Source: Lindgomyces ingoldianus
Lineage: Eukaryota; Ascomycota; Dothideomycetes; Pleosporales; Lindgomycetaceae
Length of the DNA stretch: 64,000 nt
Assembly: GCF_010093535.1 (NCBI RefSeq)
Contig: NW_022985163.1
Location: forward strand, 2,517,789-2,581,788
Direction: 5' to 3'
Shown here: positions 23,126-34,996 of the stretch, in pieces
Position numbering within the stretch: the first letter of the stretch is position 1
Layout: every line of letters starts with the position of its first letter
Program-made: the position numbers and the translations under genes
The notes under the pieces: model-generated
What the model was told of the DNA's origin: nothing
Database searches by the model: none
The model's input: the letters and a program-made list of their open reading frames with translations, nothing else

Positions 23126-25552
23126 TCATGAAAACTCTACTCGACTACCACCCATCCGTGCCTGCTTTGCTTGAGCCCTCTCAGCCCTCCGTCGTCTCCT
23201 ATTAGAATCATAGTTGCTCACGTCAGTTTCCGTTCCATACATATTGGTGCTGGGTGGGCTAGCCAGTCCACTTCCAGCCGCGGCGGGAATTGGGGGAGGC
23301 GGAGGTAGTGGGATATGTTGAGCAGGAACAGGTGGCGGACCTGGGGGTGGACCAGGTATTGTTGGCTCAGGCATTGGAATTGGTGCTGCAGATGACGATG
23401 GCCCCTGTTGCGCTTGAGCAGCCTCCATCGCTTCCGCCCTCCGCCAGCGCTCGTTGTCGAGATTGCTGAGCGAGCTGACGCTGCCATTTCTATTCCTTCG
23501 TTGGCGATCTCTTCTCCTTGCCTCACGCTCGGCCGCTGCCTCTTCCTCATTGAGCCTGCGAAGTGTTACGTGCCGGCCATCATTGTGCATCTTAACTTTG
23601 ACAGACACTGGGGGTGATGCAACACTGCCCTCACGACTGCTACGTTGTCGACTGGTATCCCTCCTTGACGGTGAGCCAGCAGATGCTGCGGCCGCTGCCA
23701 CTCCACCAGCAAGGGCTGCGGAGGCTCCCGCACGGTGTCGACGGACGTGACCTATATCTGAGGTTGAGTCATGCAGAATTCCATGAGGATCCGGCGGTGC
23801 CGGCGGCATGGGGATAGTAGATGGTCCTGCCGTAGTGGTTTCCACGTTCGTGACGTTTGTTGTGCTTCTCGGCGGTGGAGGAATGTTGTGCCGAGACAAG
23901 GCTGGCGTGGTGCCCGAAATCTCATCCTCCGAAAGGATGGTCGATGGAGGTCGATTTCTCCTTGGCGGCGCCATTCCGTCTCCAGTGTACTTCCGTCGCT
24001 GGCTGTTCGCACGAGCCATCCGCTCCTCTTCGATATCTTGTGTCCGTATCGCCTCCACATGGGCATCTTCTTTGCGGTTTCTTCGCTTGCTCCATTGGTG
24101 CTTGAGGAAACCGGCGACACCTAACGCCGCTATTCCATTCCGGACGCCATGCGACTCTTTGTGCCGTGTCGCGTGCTCATCGCTGAAGCTCGTCCGGCTG
24201 TCGAACGAATCAATTGAGTCACCACTTCGTCTTGCACTTTGGCCATGGCGCAGAGGAGTACCAGCTACGGCTGCTGCTTGAGCTGCTTCTCTCTCCTCGA
24301 CTCGGCGCCACCGATCATTCGCTGGTGACGCAGGGGCTCTCCCTTCTTCTAGTCGGCTAAGATCTGTCTGGGTGACCTCTGAAGGTCCAATTGGCCGTGT
24401 ATAGCTGACATCACTCCCCGACTCGGTTGGGGTGTGCTTCTTGCGGTTGAAAATGGACCTGACGGCCATAATGCCACCAGCCGCAGCCGCAGCGCCAAAG
24501 AGCCGGTCTTTCCAAGAGCGTCCTCTTCGGCCGTCATCAGTATACTTTTCGTCGTCGACATACGAGTCGGAATGATGAGAGCTATGTCGAGAACTGATGA
24601 CTTCTTGTCTACTTCCATTGTGCCGTCTACGACTCCTGCTTCGAGAACGTCGTCTTAATGCGGCTAAACCTGCTCCGGCTGCTCCGGCTGCTGCAAGGGC
24701 TCCCAGGCCGTGACCTCTATGGCTTCTTCGGCTGCTTCCCGTGCGTTCAGTGATGTAAGTCCCGCGGTCATCGAAGCCTATGTCGGGTTGATTGATATAT
24801 GTCAAAATGAAGTAGAAAACTAGAATGGCAAAACCCCAGAGAGCGTACAAGATGAAAAGCACTTTTGGTGAACCATACAAAGTTAACCCAAGGGCTACTT
24901 GTATGACACCAAGAAGCGCAATTGCTCTTCCAAACCATTGATGAAGCTGCAACAAAGTTAGTGATTATTTTGGAAGCAGCCCTTTAACTTACCATCAATT
25001 TGAGAGGCATCCTAAATCGTTCCTTGCCCTTTTCTCTCCGGTGTATTACACACCCTCCAAATGCTTGCACCAAAATCATAGTATAAAGAGCAACTCCAAT
25101 GCCGTGGTGAGGATTTGTCAGGGATCTCTTAGAGCCTACTGCTTGGAAACCGAGAATGAAGACGGCCGTCGATAATAGGACTGTCAAGATCTGAAGCCAA
25201 ATATGAATTCGCAATGCCATGCGCGGGTTCCGGTGATAGAAGCCGGCTATCAGAATGGCGGCGGGCACGACCACGAGGAAAGTTATTGCGGCTACAATGC
25301 CGTGGCCTTTGATGACGCTGCGGTAGCCGACCATATTTCGAAATCGATTGCCCATGCCTACAAAGTCAGCTGGTATATCCAAACTTGCCATGTAAATAGG
25401 GCTGTACCATTATATTGAGTTGTCGCAAGATTGAAACCTTGTAAGTTCGGCAGCAAAAAGGTGTTCCTCTGCGAGTCCCAAGTGCCGTCACCCACATACA
25501 TGGTGTCGGACGAGTAGACACTACTCCCAGGCGGCGAGAGATTATGCGACAT
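23126..25552 (-). CDS. Cytochrome b561/ferric-reductase-like membrane protein with long disordered tail
   Basis: Three exons: 25408-25552, 24993-25357 and 23126-24946, with introns of 50 and 46 bp, giving 776 residues. Residues 63-235 hold about five hydrophobic helices. Histidines at 67 (GHGIVAAI), 100 (RIHIWLQI), 132/133 (NPHHGIG) and 172 (LHQWFGRA) have the order and spacing of the four haem-ligating histidines of the b561 core. Such proteins move electrons across membranes. No DOMON domain precedes the core. The remaining roughly 540 residues are low-complexity: Arg/Ser-rich stretches (RRRSRSRSRRRHNGS), two RW-RRxEE/A-like pieces (NDRWRRVEEREAAQA, NERWRRAEAMEAAQ) and a proline-rich segment. 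They are presumably cytosolic. The tail's role is unknown. Confidence 0.8.
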
Positions 25553-26434
25553 TGCGGGGGGCCGTCCCGAGTTCGATTAGGAATGTGTAGGTAAGGGTCG
25601 AGGTAGGAGCTACTACGGACTCGAGTCCGCGACCAAATGAATGTCGAAAATGGATAAAAGGGTATCGCAAGGGTGAAAACAAACTCAAAAGTGAAGATAC
25701 GCAGATTCGTGACGTCGTGCCAGATATAACAACAGCTTCTCTGTCCCGCTGTCAGGCTTGAATGTGTTGGCAGCGGTCGAGGCCTGGGTCGTGGAGCATG
25801 CCCGACGGGGCGGACAGCTCGATGGAGTACGTCAGTCTTGTCACTGTGTTATTCGACGTTGGTAGGGCAAGATTTGTGCGAATATTTGAACGGGGACAGT
25901 GTATTTGGAGAGCGAGAGGGATTTCGACAGGCCGTGGATGAGCACACACAAGGTTCTGCCGCTAAGGTGGAGCCACTGTTTACCCCACCTGACTGGGCAA
26001 CCATTCTAACCTGTGCATGCACCGCCACACCGCCACACTGCCACCATTCACCCAATCAACAGCTGGATGCATGAGTTCAGCTGATGTGTTCCCTGCATCC
26101 TGCTGCAGCTGCATGTCCACAGCTCAATCGCTGCATTTGAGGTGAGCCCCTGCAAAATGCATGGGCAGGCCTAGATCATTTTGCCGCGTTGCATTCCATA
26201 CACCGCAAACTCGTCTGAATAGCAGAACGCAGGTGAACACAGGCAGGGCAGGACGCACACAGTGGATGGTTTCCACCAAACTCTTTTCACACATTGTCAA
26301 TACATTCCTCATTGCCAAAACCCATGGTATCCTGATTACAGAGACCGCCTTGTCCAAACTCCAAAGCCTATTAAAACGTGCAATCCCAATCCAATTCGTC
26401 AAAGCTCGTGATGGCTGAAGTTTCCATAGCAGGT
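25553..26434. other. Intergenic between b561 and sos7
   Basis: About 880 bp: the b561 promoter on the left and the sos7 3' flank on the right. No credible gene. Confidence 0.5.
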
Positions 26435-27340
26435 TTAGTTCCCAACCTCCAGCATCTCCTTCAGCGCCTTCTCAGAAGCCCTTAGCCACCGCCCTCTCTC
26501 CTCGAGTTCATCTCCAATCCCACCTCCTTCCTCTCTTCTACGCCTTGCCTCCTTAGCTGCTGCAACCGTACCCTGCTTTTGTGTCTCCAGGGGCTTGAGC
26601 TCCCGCTCCAACTTCTCCAACTCGCGGGACTTGCTCGGTAGAGCAGACTGTAGCTTCAAGAGTTGTGCGTTCACGGCAGCAAGCTCCGACTCCCGTGTCT
26701 GCAGAAGCCTTGTCGTCTCAGGCAAAGGTAATGCCAATTCTGGGTTGTTCGATGCCGGAGTCTGCTCTCGCTTAAGCTTCTCAATGGTCGCTTCCAGGCT
26801 CTGGATTTCTGTAGGTAGAGACTCGAGCTGTGCTGTGCGTAGTTGTATCCCCTCATATCGAAGCGCCAGTTGTCTGCCCTTATCCTCGAGTTGTTTGAGC
26901 ACTTCGGCGATCTCCAGCTTGCGCTCTTTCAGTTCCGCTTTGAGTGCCAGGATTTCCTTCTCCTTCTCGTCATTTTCGGAACCTTCTACTAGGCGCGGTG
27001 GATTGTCCGTAATGCTCCGTAAGAATTTCTCTTTCGTGACCTGCTCGACATAGCTGAATCGCAGCTTACTGAACAGTTCCTACAACATGTGTTAGCTAAA
27101 CTCCACCAAGAAATTTAGGGGTGTAGAGACCTTGTAGTGCACCAGATCTGCTTCCAGCGCCGCGGGATGCGTGTCGCCATTCTGCTCGCTGTCATCGGAA
27201 ACTGCGGAATTGCGCTTCTGGGCCGACTGTGGAAGATCTTTGGGAGACAGTGTTTCCGCAATCGCAAGGAGTTTGAGTGCCTTGGATTTCTGCAGCTGCT
27301 CGAGTGCAGACGAAGGGGTTGTTGCATTTTTGGGAGCCAT
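26435..27340 (-). CDS. sos7: Kinetochore protein Sos7 family, coiled coil
   Basis: Two exons, 27131-27340 and 26435-27079, with a 51-bp intron, giving 284 residues. Exon 2 opens with the family hallmark ELFSKLRFSYVEQVTKEKFL followed by RSITDNPP. It then runs almost entirely as heptad-rich coiled coil (LEATIEKLKRE, KSRELEKLERELKPL). In fission yeast Sos7 works with the Mis12/NMS kinetochore complex, bridging centromeric chromatin and microtubule-binding proteins. The assignment rests on the SKLRFSYVEQVTKEKF block and the overall architecture. The gene is divergent from the RS-rich splicing gene, with 202 bp between start codons, so the two likely share a promoter region. Confidence 0.8.
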
Positions 27341-27542
27341 TGTGGTGTTAAATCATTCTGATCAATTGTGGGGAGCGCAGTTTGTTTACCAAGGTTGGGG
27401 GGCGCGACCACACTGCCACCACCGCCACTATCCTGCCTGATCGGGGCTAGTGCTAAGACCGACTCGCGCTAACTTTCACATTCACTTGTGAACGTGCACG
27501 CCCCCCGCTACGAACACACCACATGCCGCAGCACATAACACC
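27341..27542. promoter_or_regulatory. Bidirectional promoter between sos7 and RS-rich splicing gene
   Basis: 202 bp separates two divergent start codons. Neither gene has other room for a core promoter nearby. Shared regulation is inferred from the geometry. No specific factor site was identified. Confidence 0.5.
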
Positions 27543-28866
27543 ATGGCCGGGGATGATATCGATAATGATGACTACGTTGCCAATCTATTGAAACAAGATG
27601 CAAAGAACACGGCAAAGAAGTACGACATGGTGGGCCTTGATGCCTTCATCCCGAAACGGTGAGAACTCTCAAGCACTTCACGCCTTGCTCCGTTTTCTCA
27701 TAGCAGACCAAAGAGAGCGGCTTTAATATTGTATCAGGTCACAATTAAGAGCTCCCAAACCGAACACGAGGTTTCTACGCCACATTATCCGCGAGACCGA
27801 TTCACACAATGCCGCATTACTTGCCAAGGAGGCGGAGGAGTCCCGGGCACGTCTGCGGGAATTAAACAAGGAGAAGATGCGAAAGGAGAAAGATGAGCGC
27901 CGGAGAGAGCAAGGAAGGCTGACTCCCCCGGATATGACGGACGACGAGAGACGACATACGAAGAGAAAAAGACCCGACTACAGTGATGACGAGGAACAGG
28001 ACAGAGTCCGGAGGAGGAAGCGGGAGTATGCCGATTTGGAGGATTACAGGTCTAGGAAGAGTAGGGAAACAGAGCGAGATAGACAAAAAGAAAAGGCGAG
28101 ATACGAGCATGGCAAGACTGAGAGCTCTAAACACAGGTCGAGGCGAGAGAGGCGGCATAGGCACAGGGAGCGAGGACACGATTCCGGCAGTGAAGAAGAC
28201 GATGATAGATCGTGTCGAAAAGACAACTCACACCCCAAACATAGGAGGCGGAAATATTGTTCAGAATCTAGGTCTAGGTCTAAGTCTAGGTCTCCTTCAA
28301 CATCTCCCTACCCACAAAGGCACAAGTCATCACGGCAGCGACACGAATCGCACTCCCGTCGCCGTCAATCTGAAAACCCATGCGCCAGCAGATATAAACA
28401 TAAAATATCGGATGACAAGACCAAACAAAGACGACAATCCGCAGGCCCTGGATCTGATTCCGATCCCCTTGAGGCCATTGTCGGACCTCTCCCTCCTCCT
28501 CAACCCATCGTTCGTTCCCGCGGCCGTGGCGCCTACAAAGCCAACTCCATGGCCATGGATGCCCGGTTTTCATCAGGCTACGACCCCTCCACCGACATCC
28601 ACCTCAACTCCGATGTCGAAGATGATTGGGATGATGCCCTTGAAGCACTTCGGGATCGCCAGAAATGGAGACAGCAGGGTGCTGAACGACTAAAAGAAGC
28701 AGGGTTCTCTGCCGATCAAGTCAAGAAATGGGAAAAAGGCGACGTCAAGAACGAAGAGGATGTGGTATGGACGAAGAAGGGTGAAGGTCGAGAGTGGGAT
28801 CGGGGAAAGGTTGTCGACGACGATGGAGATGTTGATTTGAGGGCTGAATGGGCCAGACTTAGATGA
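27543..28866 (+). CDS. RS-rich pre-mRNA-splicing-associated protein (Prp38B-like annotation)
   Basis: Two exons, 27543-27658 and 27738-28866, separated by a 79-bp intron in phase 2, giving 414 residues. The N-terminus (DDYVANLLKQDAKNTAKKY, then VGLDAFIPKR) and C-terminus (DDWDDALEALRDRQKW, then LKEAGFSADQVKKWEKG) are the conserved parts. Between them lies a long Arg/Ser/Glu/Lys-rich region (SRSRSKSRSPSTSP near residue 240), typical of spliceosome-associated proteins. Fungal orthologues are often named pre-mRNA-splicing factor 38B, but this is not a true PRP38 domain. Nuclear localisation is likely from the basic stretches. The GPLPPPQPIVRSRGRGAY motif precedes the C-terminal block. The exact complex it joins is uncertain. 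Confidence 0.75.
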
Positions 28867-29193
28867 ACAAAAAGCTTCTAAATGCAGCCATATATTCCTC
28901 CAATCGCCGATCGCCCACTCTTAACCACAATTTATGGGATAGATGGACATAGCTCGGATTCAAAGCCATATAGATGTGTTTCGATTACATCATCCCCTCT
29001 AATGCTTTTGCCTTCAAAGTAATACCTGAATCGACCAATCGCAACATTCGAGGGCTACTTGGCTCCAATCAGATCGGCAGAACATTCACCCCCCGCCATC
29101 GTACAATGACCTTCGCTACGCTTGAAACAATGTGCAAGGAACCCCCTATATCGCCGCCTTCCATTAACTCTATTGATGAATCTAGAATCGTCC
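28867..29193. other. Intergenic before the Zn2Cys6 pseudogene
   Basis: About 330 bp, AT-rich, with no feature recognised. Confidence 0.5.
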
Positions 29194-30940
29194 ATGGATA
29201 ATACAGAGTATGCTAGAGGGAAGAAAAGACAACGAAAGAAGACTCCCAAGACGAGATCTGGCTGTATAACATGCAAGTAGGTGACCACAGCTTGCCTAAA
29301 GGAGTGCACCATCTTAAGCGGGATATAGAATTCGGCGCATCAAGTTCGATGAAGAGACCCTATTGCCAGAAATGCAGATCCATTAGAAGAAAATGTGACG
29401 GATTCGCAGAACCATCGGCAAGTGTAGGCAAGGAACCACCACCACTCATACAGCAATCCTATAGGAAACCTACGGGGGCGGATATTACTACTGCCACTAC
29501 ATACGCCACGTTCTCGGAACCTTCCGACGATCACCGGACAAACTATATGAACTATCCAACTACAACCTGGTCCTCCATTTCCCCATAGGCTTCCAGTCCA
29601 TGCATCTTCCCGGTCGAGCATTCCACTATTTCATCCACCTTTCTTTAATCAACCTAACAGGTCCGCTCCACTTGCAAGTCTGGAACTCGTATATCACAGG
29701 CTTAAGCTCCCTAACCCTGATATCCAACACGCCGTCATAGCCCTCTCCAGGTTTCTCGAGCAGTGTTGTTTTCCGAGGTCAGAGTCAAACGAGGAGTTAT
29801 GTTTGCGGGAATATTACGCCGCTGTAGAAGGCGTGAATATGTATTAGCGGATATTTTCCCGAAAGCAGGAAGCTGCAATTGTAATAAGCTAGTCTAGCGG
29901 CTTTCATCATATTCATTGCAATCGAGATCCTGCTCGGCAGCCAGGATACCGCAATCAGACATCGCCAAGGCCGCCTCGCACCTATCCGACAACATCTCCT
30001 CCCCACCTCCACACCCAAGCTATCCTCCGACCAAAAACCAGACTCCTTTCCCAAACCGTGGACACCCTACCGAAAAATATGTCACCTCTGACAGAATCCT
30101 CCCACCGAAAACCGCGCCAGCACATCTCAACGACAAAACTACTGATCTTATCTTCCTCTTCGCCCGCCTTGATCTACAAATCTTGATATTCCTGCCGGAC
30201 CGCCATCAACCGCTTCTTCCTACCGCGAACACTCATCCTATTTCACAGTCTCCCGCGCTATCACCAATCGGGCAACTGCAACATCCACTTCCGAATTCGC
30301 CCTCGGTGTCTTTATATCGTGTTATTCGAAGGAGTTTATTTTGGCAACGGTATGTTGCGAACCATTTTGAGGGGGAGGAGGGAGAGGGAGAGGGAAAGGA
30401 TGCGGTGGGAAAGAAGCTGAACAACAACAACAACAACAACATATAAGCACCACAGCCACAGATTTCGAAACCGCAAACCTACTCGGAGCATATCATCTGA
30501 CGACGTTCAAACTCCGAGGCGTCTCCCCCCATTCTACCTCCCCACTAGTGCAAAGAATACAGCACCCCAACCTCCCATTGAAGGACAGCTCAGACAAGGA
30601 TCTTGCATACTTCGGAGGTACCCTCCGATACAGCGCTATTTTTCTCAAAGCTCGGGCTTAGAACCAGCTTCACGCCTTATTTTTCTCCCTTGAATCAAGC
30701 ACCATCGAACCTCTTTACTACACCGCGATCTACTGCTGCGATAACCTCGCTCAACATGAAGCCATCATGCAACTAAAAACCGCCGGGAGAGAGGATGTGT
30801 GGGATGGCGCGAAGATGGTGGAAAGAGCGCCACGTGGTATTTGTGGGAAGGTGGAAGTGGGCTAGTTATGACGTGTGTTGGATTGCGAGAAGCGAAGAGA
30901 GAATTGCTTGTGCGGGTGTGTGTGGTTGATGAAACTCCCC
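29194..30940 (+). pseudogene. Decayed Zn2Cys6 transcription factor (Upc2-like architecture)
   Basis: The start (29194) and first intron (29278-29329) are still intact: KTRSGCITCK joins IRRIKFDE. The third zinc cysteine is Phe (IKF instead of IKC). A frameshift directly follows at about 29355, after which RPYCQKCRSIRRKCDGF is in another frame. Downstream, in shifting frames with stops, are typical pieces of this regulator type: LPGRAFHYFIHLSLINLTGP near 29610, an AIRHRQGRLAP piece near 29960, and REDVWDGAKMVERAPRG near 30790. A functional zinc cluster cannot form. The (AAC)n run at 30420 and several stops confirm decay. The 3' limit is approximate. Confidence 0.75.
30420..30441 (+). repeat. 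(AAC)7 microsatellite
   Basis: An uninterrupted trinucleotide run inside the Zn2Cys6 pseudogene. Confidence 0.9.
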
Positions 30941-31303
30941 TAGTTCAACATCGAAACCAAGCATATACAAATGTCAAGAACTTACCACGAATTGAAAGAC
31001 AGCAATCAAATTGGTTCTGTGATTTCATGTACGTGCCTGCCTACAGCGATATCCAAAGATCAATTTACCTCCGTCCTACCAGTCCACTAGACGCCATTCA
31101 AATGCCAGACCCGAAACACGCCAATGAGAGACTATGTAACTCGCTCGCTCAAAGGGGTATAGGAAAAAACTAACCGCTATATATCCTACAAAAGAAACAG
31201 AAGCAAGAACGAATCATATCACATGTCACCATCCGCGTGCCCAAACAAATAAAACAAAATAAAGAAACAAGAACATTACTCAAATCTAGACCAAGCCGTC
31301 CCC
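30941..31303. other. Intergenic, 3' flank of the phosphate transporter
   Basis: About 360 bp with an A-rich segment near 31230-31280, probably transporter 3'UTR. No gene seen. Confidence 0.5.
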
Positions 31304-33217
31304 TCACCCCAACTTCCACCACCGATGCCGTTCATCCAACTCCTCACCCCCCTCCACTCCCCTTCCTCTCCCGTGTCCCCTGCCCCTGCCCCTCCCCCGC
31401 TCATCGCCATTAAAAAACCCACTTCTAAACTGCAATTCATACACATCTTCCTTCTCCCCCGCTAGTTCCTCCAGGCTCTGTCTCTTACTCTCTGGCACCA
31501 GCAAACTAGTCAACATACCCAAAAACATAAAGAGCGCGAAAATCTGCATGACGCCATGGATCCAGGGCGTTGGGTTGTCGTACGTTGCGCCGCGTTTGAT
31601 CATGGGCGCGAAGATGGTCTGGGCAATTACGGCTCCGAGTTTACCCAGACCGGCGGAGATGCCGTGGCCGGTTGAGCGGACGCGAGTGGGGAAGATTTCG
31701 GCGGGCGTGATGAATGTTGTTGCGTTAGGACCTGAGATCATGGTCAACAAGGTGATTCAGGATAAAAGGGGGGATTTGGGTGGGTGTTACCGAAGTTGAA
31801 GAAGAACTGGGCGAGGACGTATAAAGCCAGGAGATGGTGTTTTTCAAGAGAATTATAGGCAAATCCAAGGATACAGAAGATGATAGTTAGGATGGCAAAT
31901 CCACCAACTTGAATGGGCCTTCGGCCTAACTTGTCGACGGTGAAGACAGTCATCCAATACCCAGGAATTGCACCCGCACAGATAAGCACAAGTTGACCTG
32001 TAGCCGTGTTCTTCAAATTCACATAGACGTTTCCACTTTTGTCGAAACCCATGACCGAAAGCAGGGAAGCAGACGAAAAACCAAGTCCATAGAAGGCCAG
32101 GTCCAGGAAAAACCATGAAAATGCTGTCCCGAATAGCTTGATAGCATTGGATTTCTGGGTGTAGTATCGTACAGCTTCCATGACCGAAGGGCGAGGGGTC
32201 CGATACTTTGCCATTTCTCGGCGAGACTGCGCGCGCTGGAGATCGTTGAGGGTGTTGCCTTGTCGTCCAAAACGGTACCTACGGGCATCTACTGCAGCTT
32301 TCTCTATGTCGTACATTACATCGAAAGTGTATCGAGGGGTCTCCGGAATCGTAAGACGATAATACAGCGCAAACCATCCAGGTATACCCCCGAAGCCAAT
32401 CAGGAAACGCCACATCTTGTCCACGGATTGAGCGCAGCCGCCTGTGCAGTCTGCCACAGACTTGATGGGTTCCAGATCATCCCTGTACGCAATAATGACG
32501 ATGAGCGCCATCAGTGAGGCGGCAAGTTGGCCAACACCTTGCATGGCGAAGACAGCGGCAACAATGCCTCCTCGATACTTGGTACTGGCGAATTCAGCAG
32601 TAATGACAGCGGACAACGGGTAGTCTCCTCCTACACCGATTCCCATGACCACCCTATAGAAGATGATCACACCAACGATTGATAAGGCAGTAGATGAACC
32701 GCAAAGAGACTGGGCAAGGGTTGCGGAGATGATGATCATCAGTTCGACACCGTACATCCTCTTTCGTCCAAGGAGGTCGGCAAGGAACCCAAAAATGACT
32801 TGTCCGATGATAGCACCCGCGGATGTTGCGACTTTGATGGCTGTATCGGTATTGTGCGGCATTACCCCATTGTTTGAATCTTGCCAATACACGATACCGA
32901 GCATGATAGATGCCAGATTAATGGCGAACAGCTATAATGCTCTTAGCCTAATCCCCGACATCCCAACTGAAGATCAAGAACTTACGCTATATGCATCAGT
33001 GAAAAAGCCAATTCCCGTCACCACAATCAGTCGCACATGATACCATCCAAAGGGAGCCTTGTCAACTTCTGCTAGTGCCATCCGCCGCCGCTCGTTCGGG
33101 TCAGCGATGTGAGTCTTTGCACATTAGCCATGATTCCAGTCACAGGATTAGAGCACGAACATAGACTCCCGGAACATCTCGATAAGCTGCATTCCCGTAG
33201 CGCTGGAATGACAGCAT
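31304..33217 (-). CDS. pho84: PHO84-type inorganic phosphate:H+ symporter (MFS)
   Basis: Four exons: 33161-33217, 32986-33114, 31791-32931 and 31304-31731, with introns of 46, 54 and 59 bp, giving 584 residues. The N-terminal segment (DPNERRRMALAEVDKAPFGW) and GIGFFTDAYSLFAINLASIM are diagnostic of the family. The signature GVGGDYPLSAVITAE lies in helix 4. The sugar-porter-like loop motifs LADLLGRKRMYG and DKLGRRPIQVGG are present, and PNATTFITPAEIFPTRVRSTG precedes the last helices. There are twelve predicted membrane segments with a central cytosolic loop. It imports phosphate at the plasma membrane and in fungi is typically induced by phosphate starvation. Exon 1 encodes only 19 residues. 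The C-terminal tail is unusual: an RG repeat (GRGRGRGHGRGRG) replaces the usual short acidic tail. Confidence 0.93.
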
Positions 33218-34479
33218 GAGGGCTCGTGGTTTGGATCAGTGCTCTCGCCGGTAGGGCCCGTTGTCGGCCCGGTCACTCGGTGTCGATAAGGCAGAAGGAA
33301 CCTAGGTTTCGTAGTTCTAAGGTTCAAGAAATGGAGGATCTACAGAGGGAGTACTGGAGGCAATAATTAGACATGTACGGCTATTTGACGATGCAACTGC
33401 ATGCCAAGGGTGAGTATTGCTTCTTATCTGCGCTTTTGCGGGCCAGAAGCGGACAAGGAAAAGATGCGGAGGGAGTGCCATATTGTTGAATATCAATTGG
33501 ATGACTTTAACTTGGCCGCTAGCGGAGCCTCTTGGGGTTTGGCTCAGCATGAACGCCATTCTGCAGCAATTCCACGAGGAGGATGCACGGGCTGCGATAG
33601 CGAATTTAATTGGTCCAATTCGTCTTGGTCGGTACGAACGTGCCGCCACTTCTGCCCTCTGGAAAAAGTGACGGGTGCATCATGAAGCTACGCGATGCCG
33701 TGAACATGGTCTGAGAAGGCTGATGAAATGGGGATTCTTGCGTCCATTTGCCATCGGTCGAAAGCACAACGCCACGAACCAGGACGTTGGAATTCGTCTT
33801 TGCCTCGTCCACCACCTTGGATCCCTGCGTAGCCATCTCGTGAACGATGCGCACATGGAAGCCTTCATTCAAATTTCCATAGTGCGTGCGCGAGTTCAGG
33901 ACCCTGATCGGTGTATCCTTGTGTCATGCCGACCGTTGACCGGATGTTCCCGGCCATTGGCCTGCATGTTCTCACACAATCTGACAGGAACGGAGAGGTG
34001 GGGGGAGGGGGGCCCGATTTGAGATATCAATGAAGCACTGCAGATAAGTAACTGAATCCCGCAGGTAGCTCTTAGACGCTCCGGCGCCGTTGTGGCTGCT
34101 GTCTTCTGTTCTCAATTGCGGGGTGCCATCTACGAGGTGAAGCCTACAGCCAGTCAGCCCATGACATACTCACCCGAGCGATGGAGAATAGAGTGCATAT
34201 TTTCAAAAAGGGATGAATCAAAGTTGATGAAGATGCACTGATAAGAATGTTTGGAGGAACCCGTGATGCTTGGCATGGTGTCTGAGCGTATATCCCAAAA
34301 CAGGCTAGCGTAGACTAAGCGAGCCGAGAATTGACACACTGAGATTTTGGCACCGACTCCGACAATGAGACCAATTCACCTTTTGATACTAACCACAGCC
34401 CTACGAGGTATGTCAAATCCACGTCCTAGAATTCTCAAGCATTGACTAATTATGCTTTGTGAACAGTTCCTGAACTACA
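33218..34479. other. Intergenic between phosphate transporter and eL37
   Basis: About 1.26 kb holding both divergent promoters. No perfect CACGTG (PHO4/NUC-1 type) site was noticed. The overlapping ORFs at 33.3-33.9 kb on both strands have no family pattern. Confidence 0.5.
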
Positions 34480-34996
34480 ATGAGTACGCCCCGTCCACGA
34501 CGAAGCCCAATGAGAGCGAATTTCGAGACTGACGATGAACATCAGCGAAGGGAACTTCCAGCTTTGGCAAGCGCCACAACAAGACGCACACCTTGTGCAG
34601 GCGTTGCGGTACGTTAAGACACCATTCCTTCAACTCTGCAACGGCAAGAGGAAGAAGTATTTGAGGATAGTGGGAGCTCGAGATTGATGGACATGTACTG
34701 ATGGGAGATATCTACAGGTCGTCGCTCCCTTCACATCCAAAAGCACACCTGTTCCTCATGTGGATATCCTGCTGCTAAGGTCCGCAAGTGTATGTATCCC
34801 CGAAAGCCTCCCTTTGCGAGGGATATGGAAAGGGTGTTGGATTGACACTTCTTCAGTCAACTGGGGCGAGAAGGCCAAGCGAAGGAAGACCACCGGTACC
34901 GGCCGCATGCGATACCTCAAGCACGTCTCTCGCCGATTCGCCAACGGTTTCCGAACGGGCGCACCACCAGGGGCTAGGGGTCCATCTACTGCGTAA
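34480..34996 (+). CDS. rpl37: 60S ribosomal protein eL37 (L37a/L35-type zinc ribbon)
   Basis: Four exons: 34480-34483, 34546-34608, 34718-34789 and 34857-34996. The product is 92 residues, the standard size. The first coding exon is only ATG plus one base. Splicing restores [19 protein letters not shown], the canonical N-terminus. Zinc-binding cysteines appear as CRRC and CSSC, 14 residues apart. The C-terminus [20 protein letters not shown] is highly conserved. Intron 3 splits the Phe codon in [13 protein letters not shown], where many species have Tyr. It is a structural protein of the large ribosomal subunit. Several introns near the 5' end are typical of fungal ribosomal protein genes. 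Confidence 0.96.

Noticed and set aside
24440..24660. RS-rich reading suggesting a separate splicing factor gene
   Set aside because: It is in frame with the b561 membrane core through a clean exon, so it is the tail of that protein.
33317..33872. ORFs on both strands between pho84 and rpl37
   Set aside because: Mutually overlapping, with no recognisable motif and no plausible start context.
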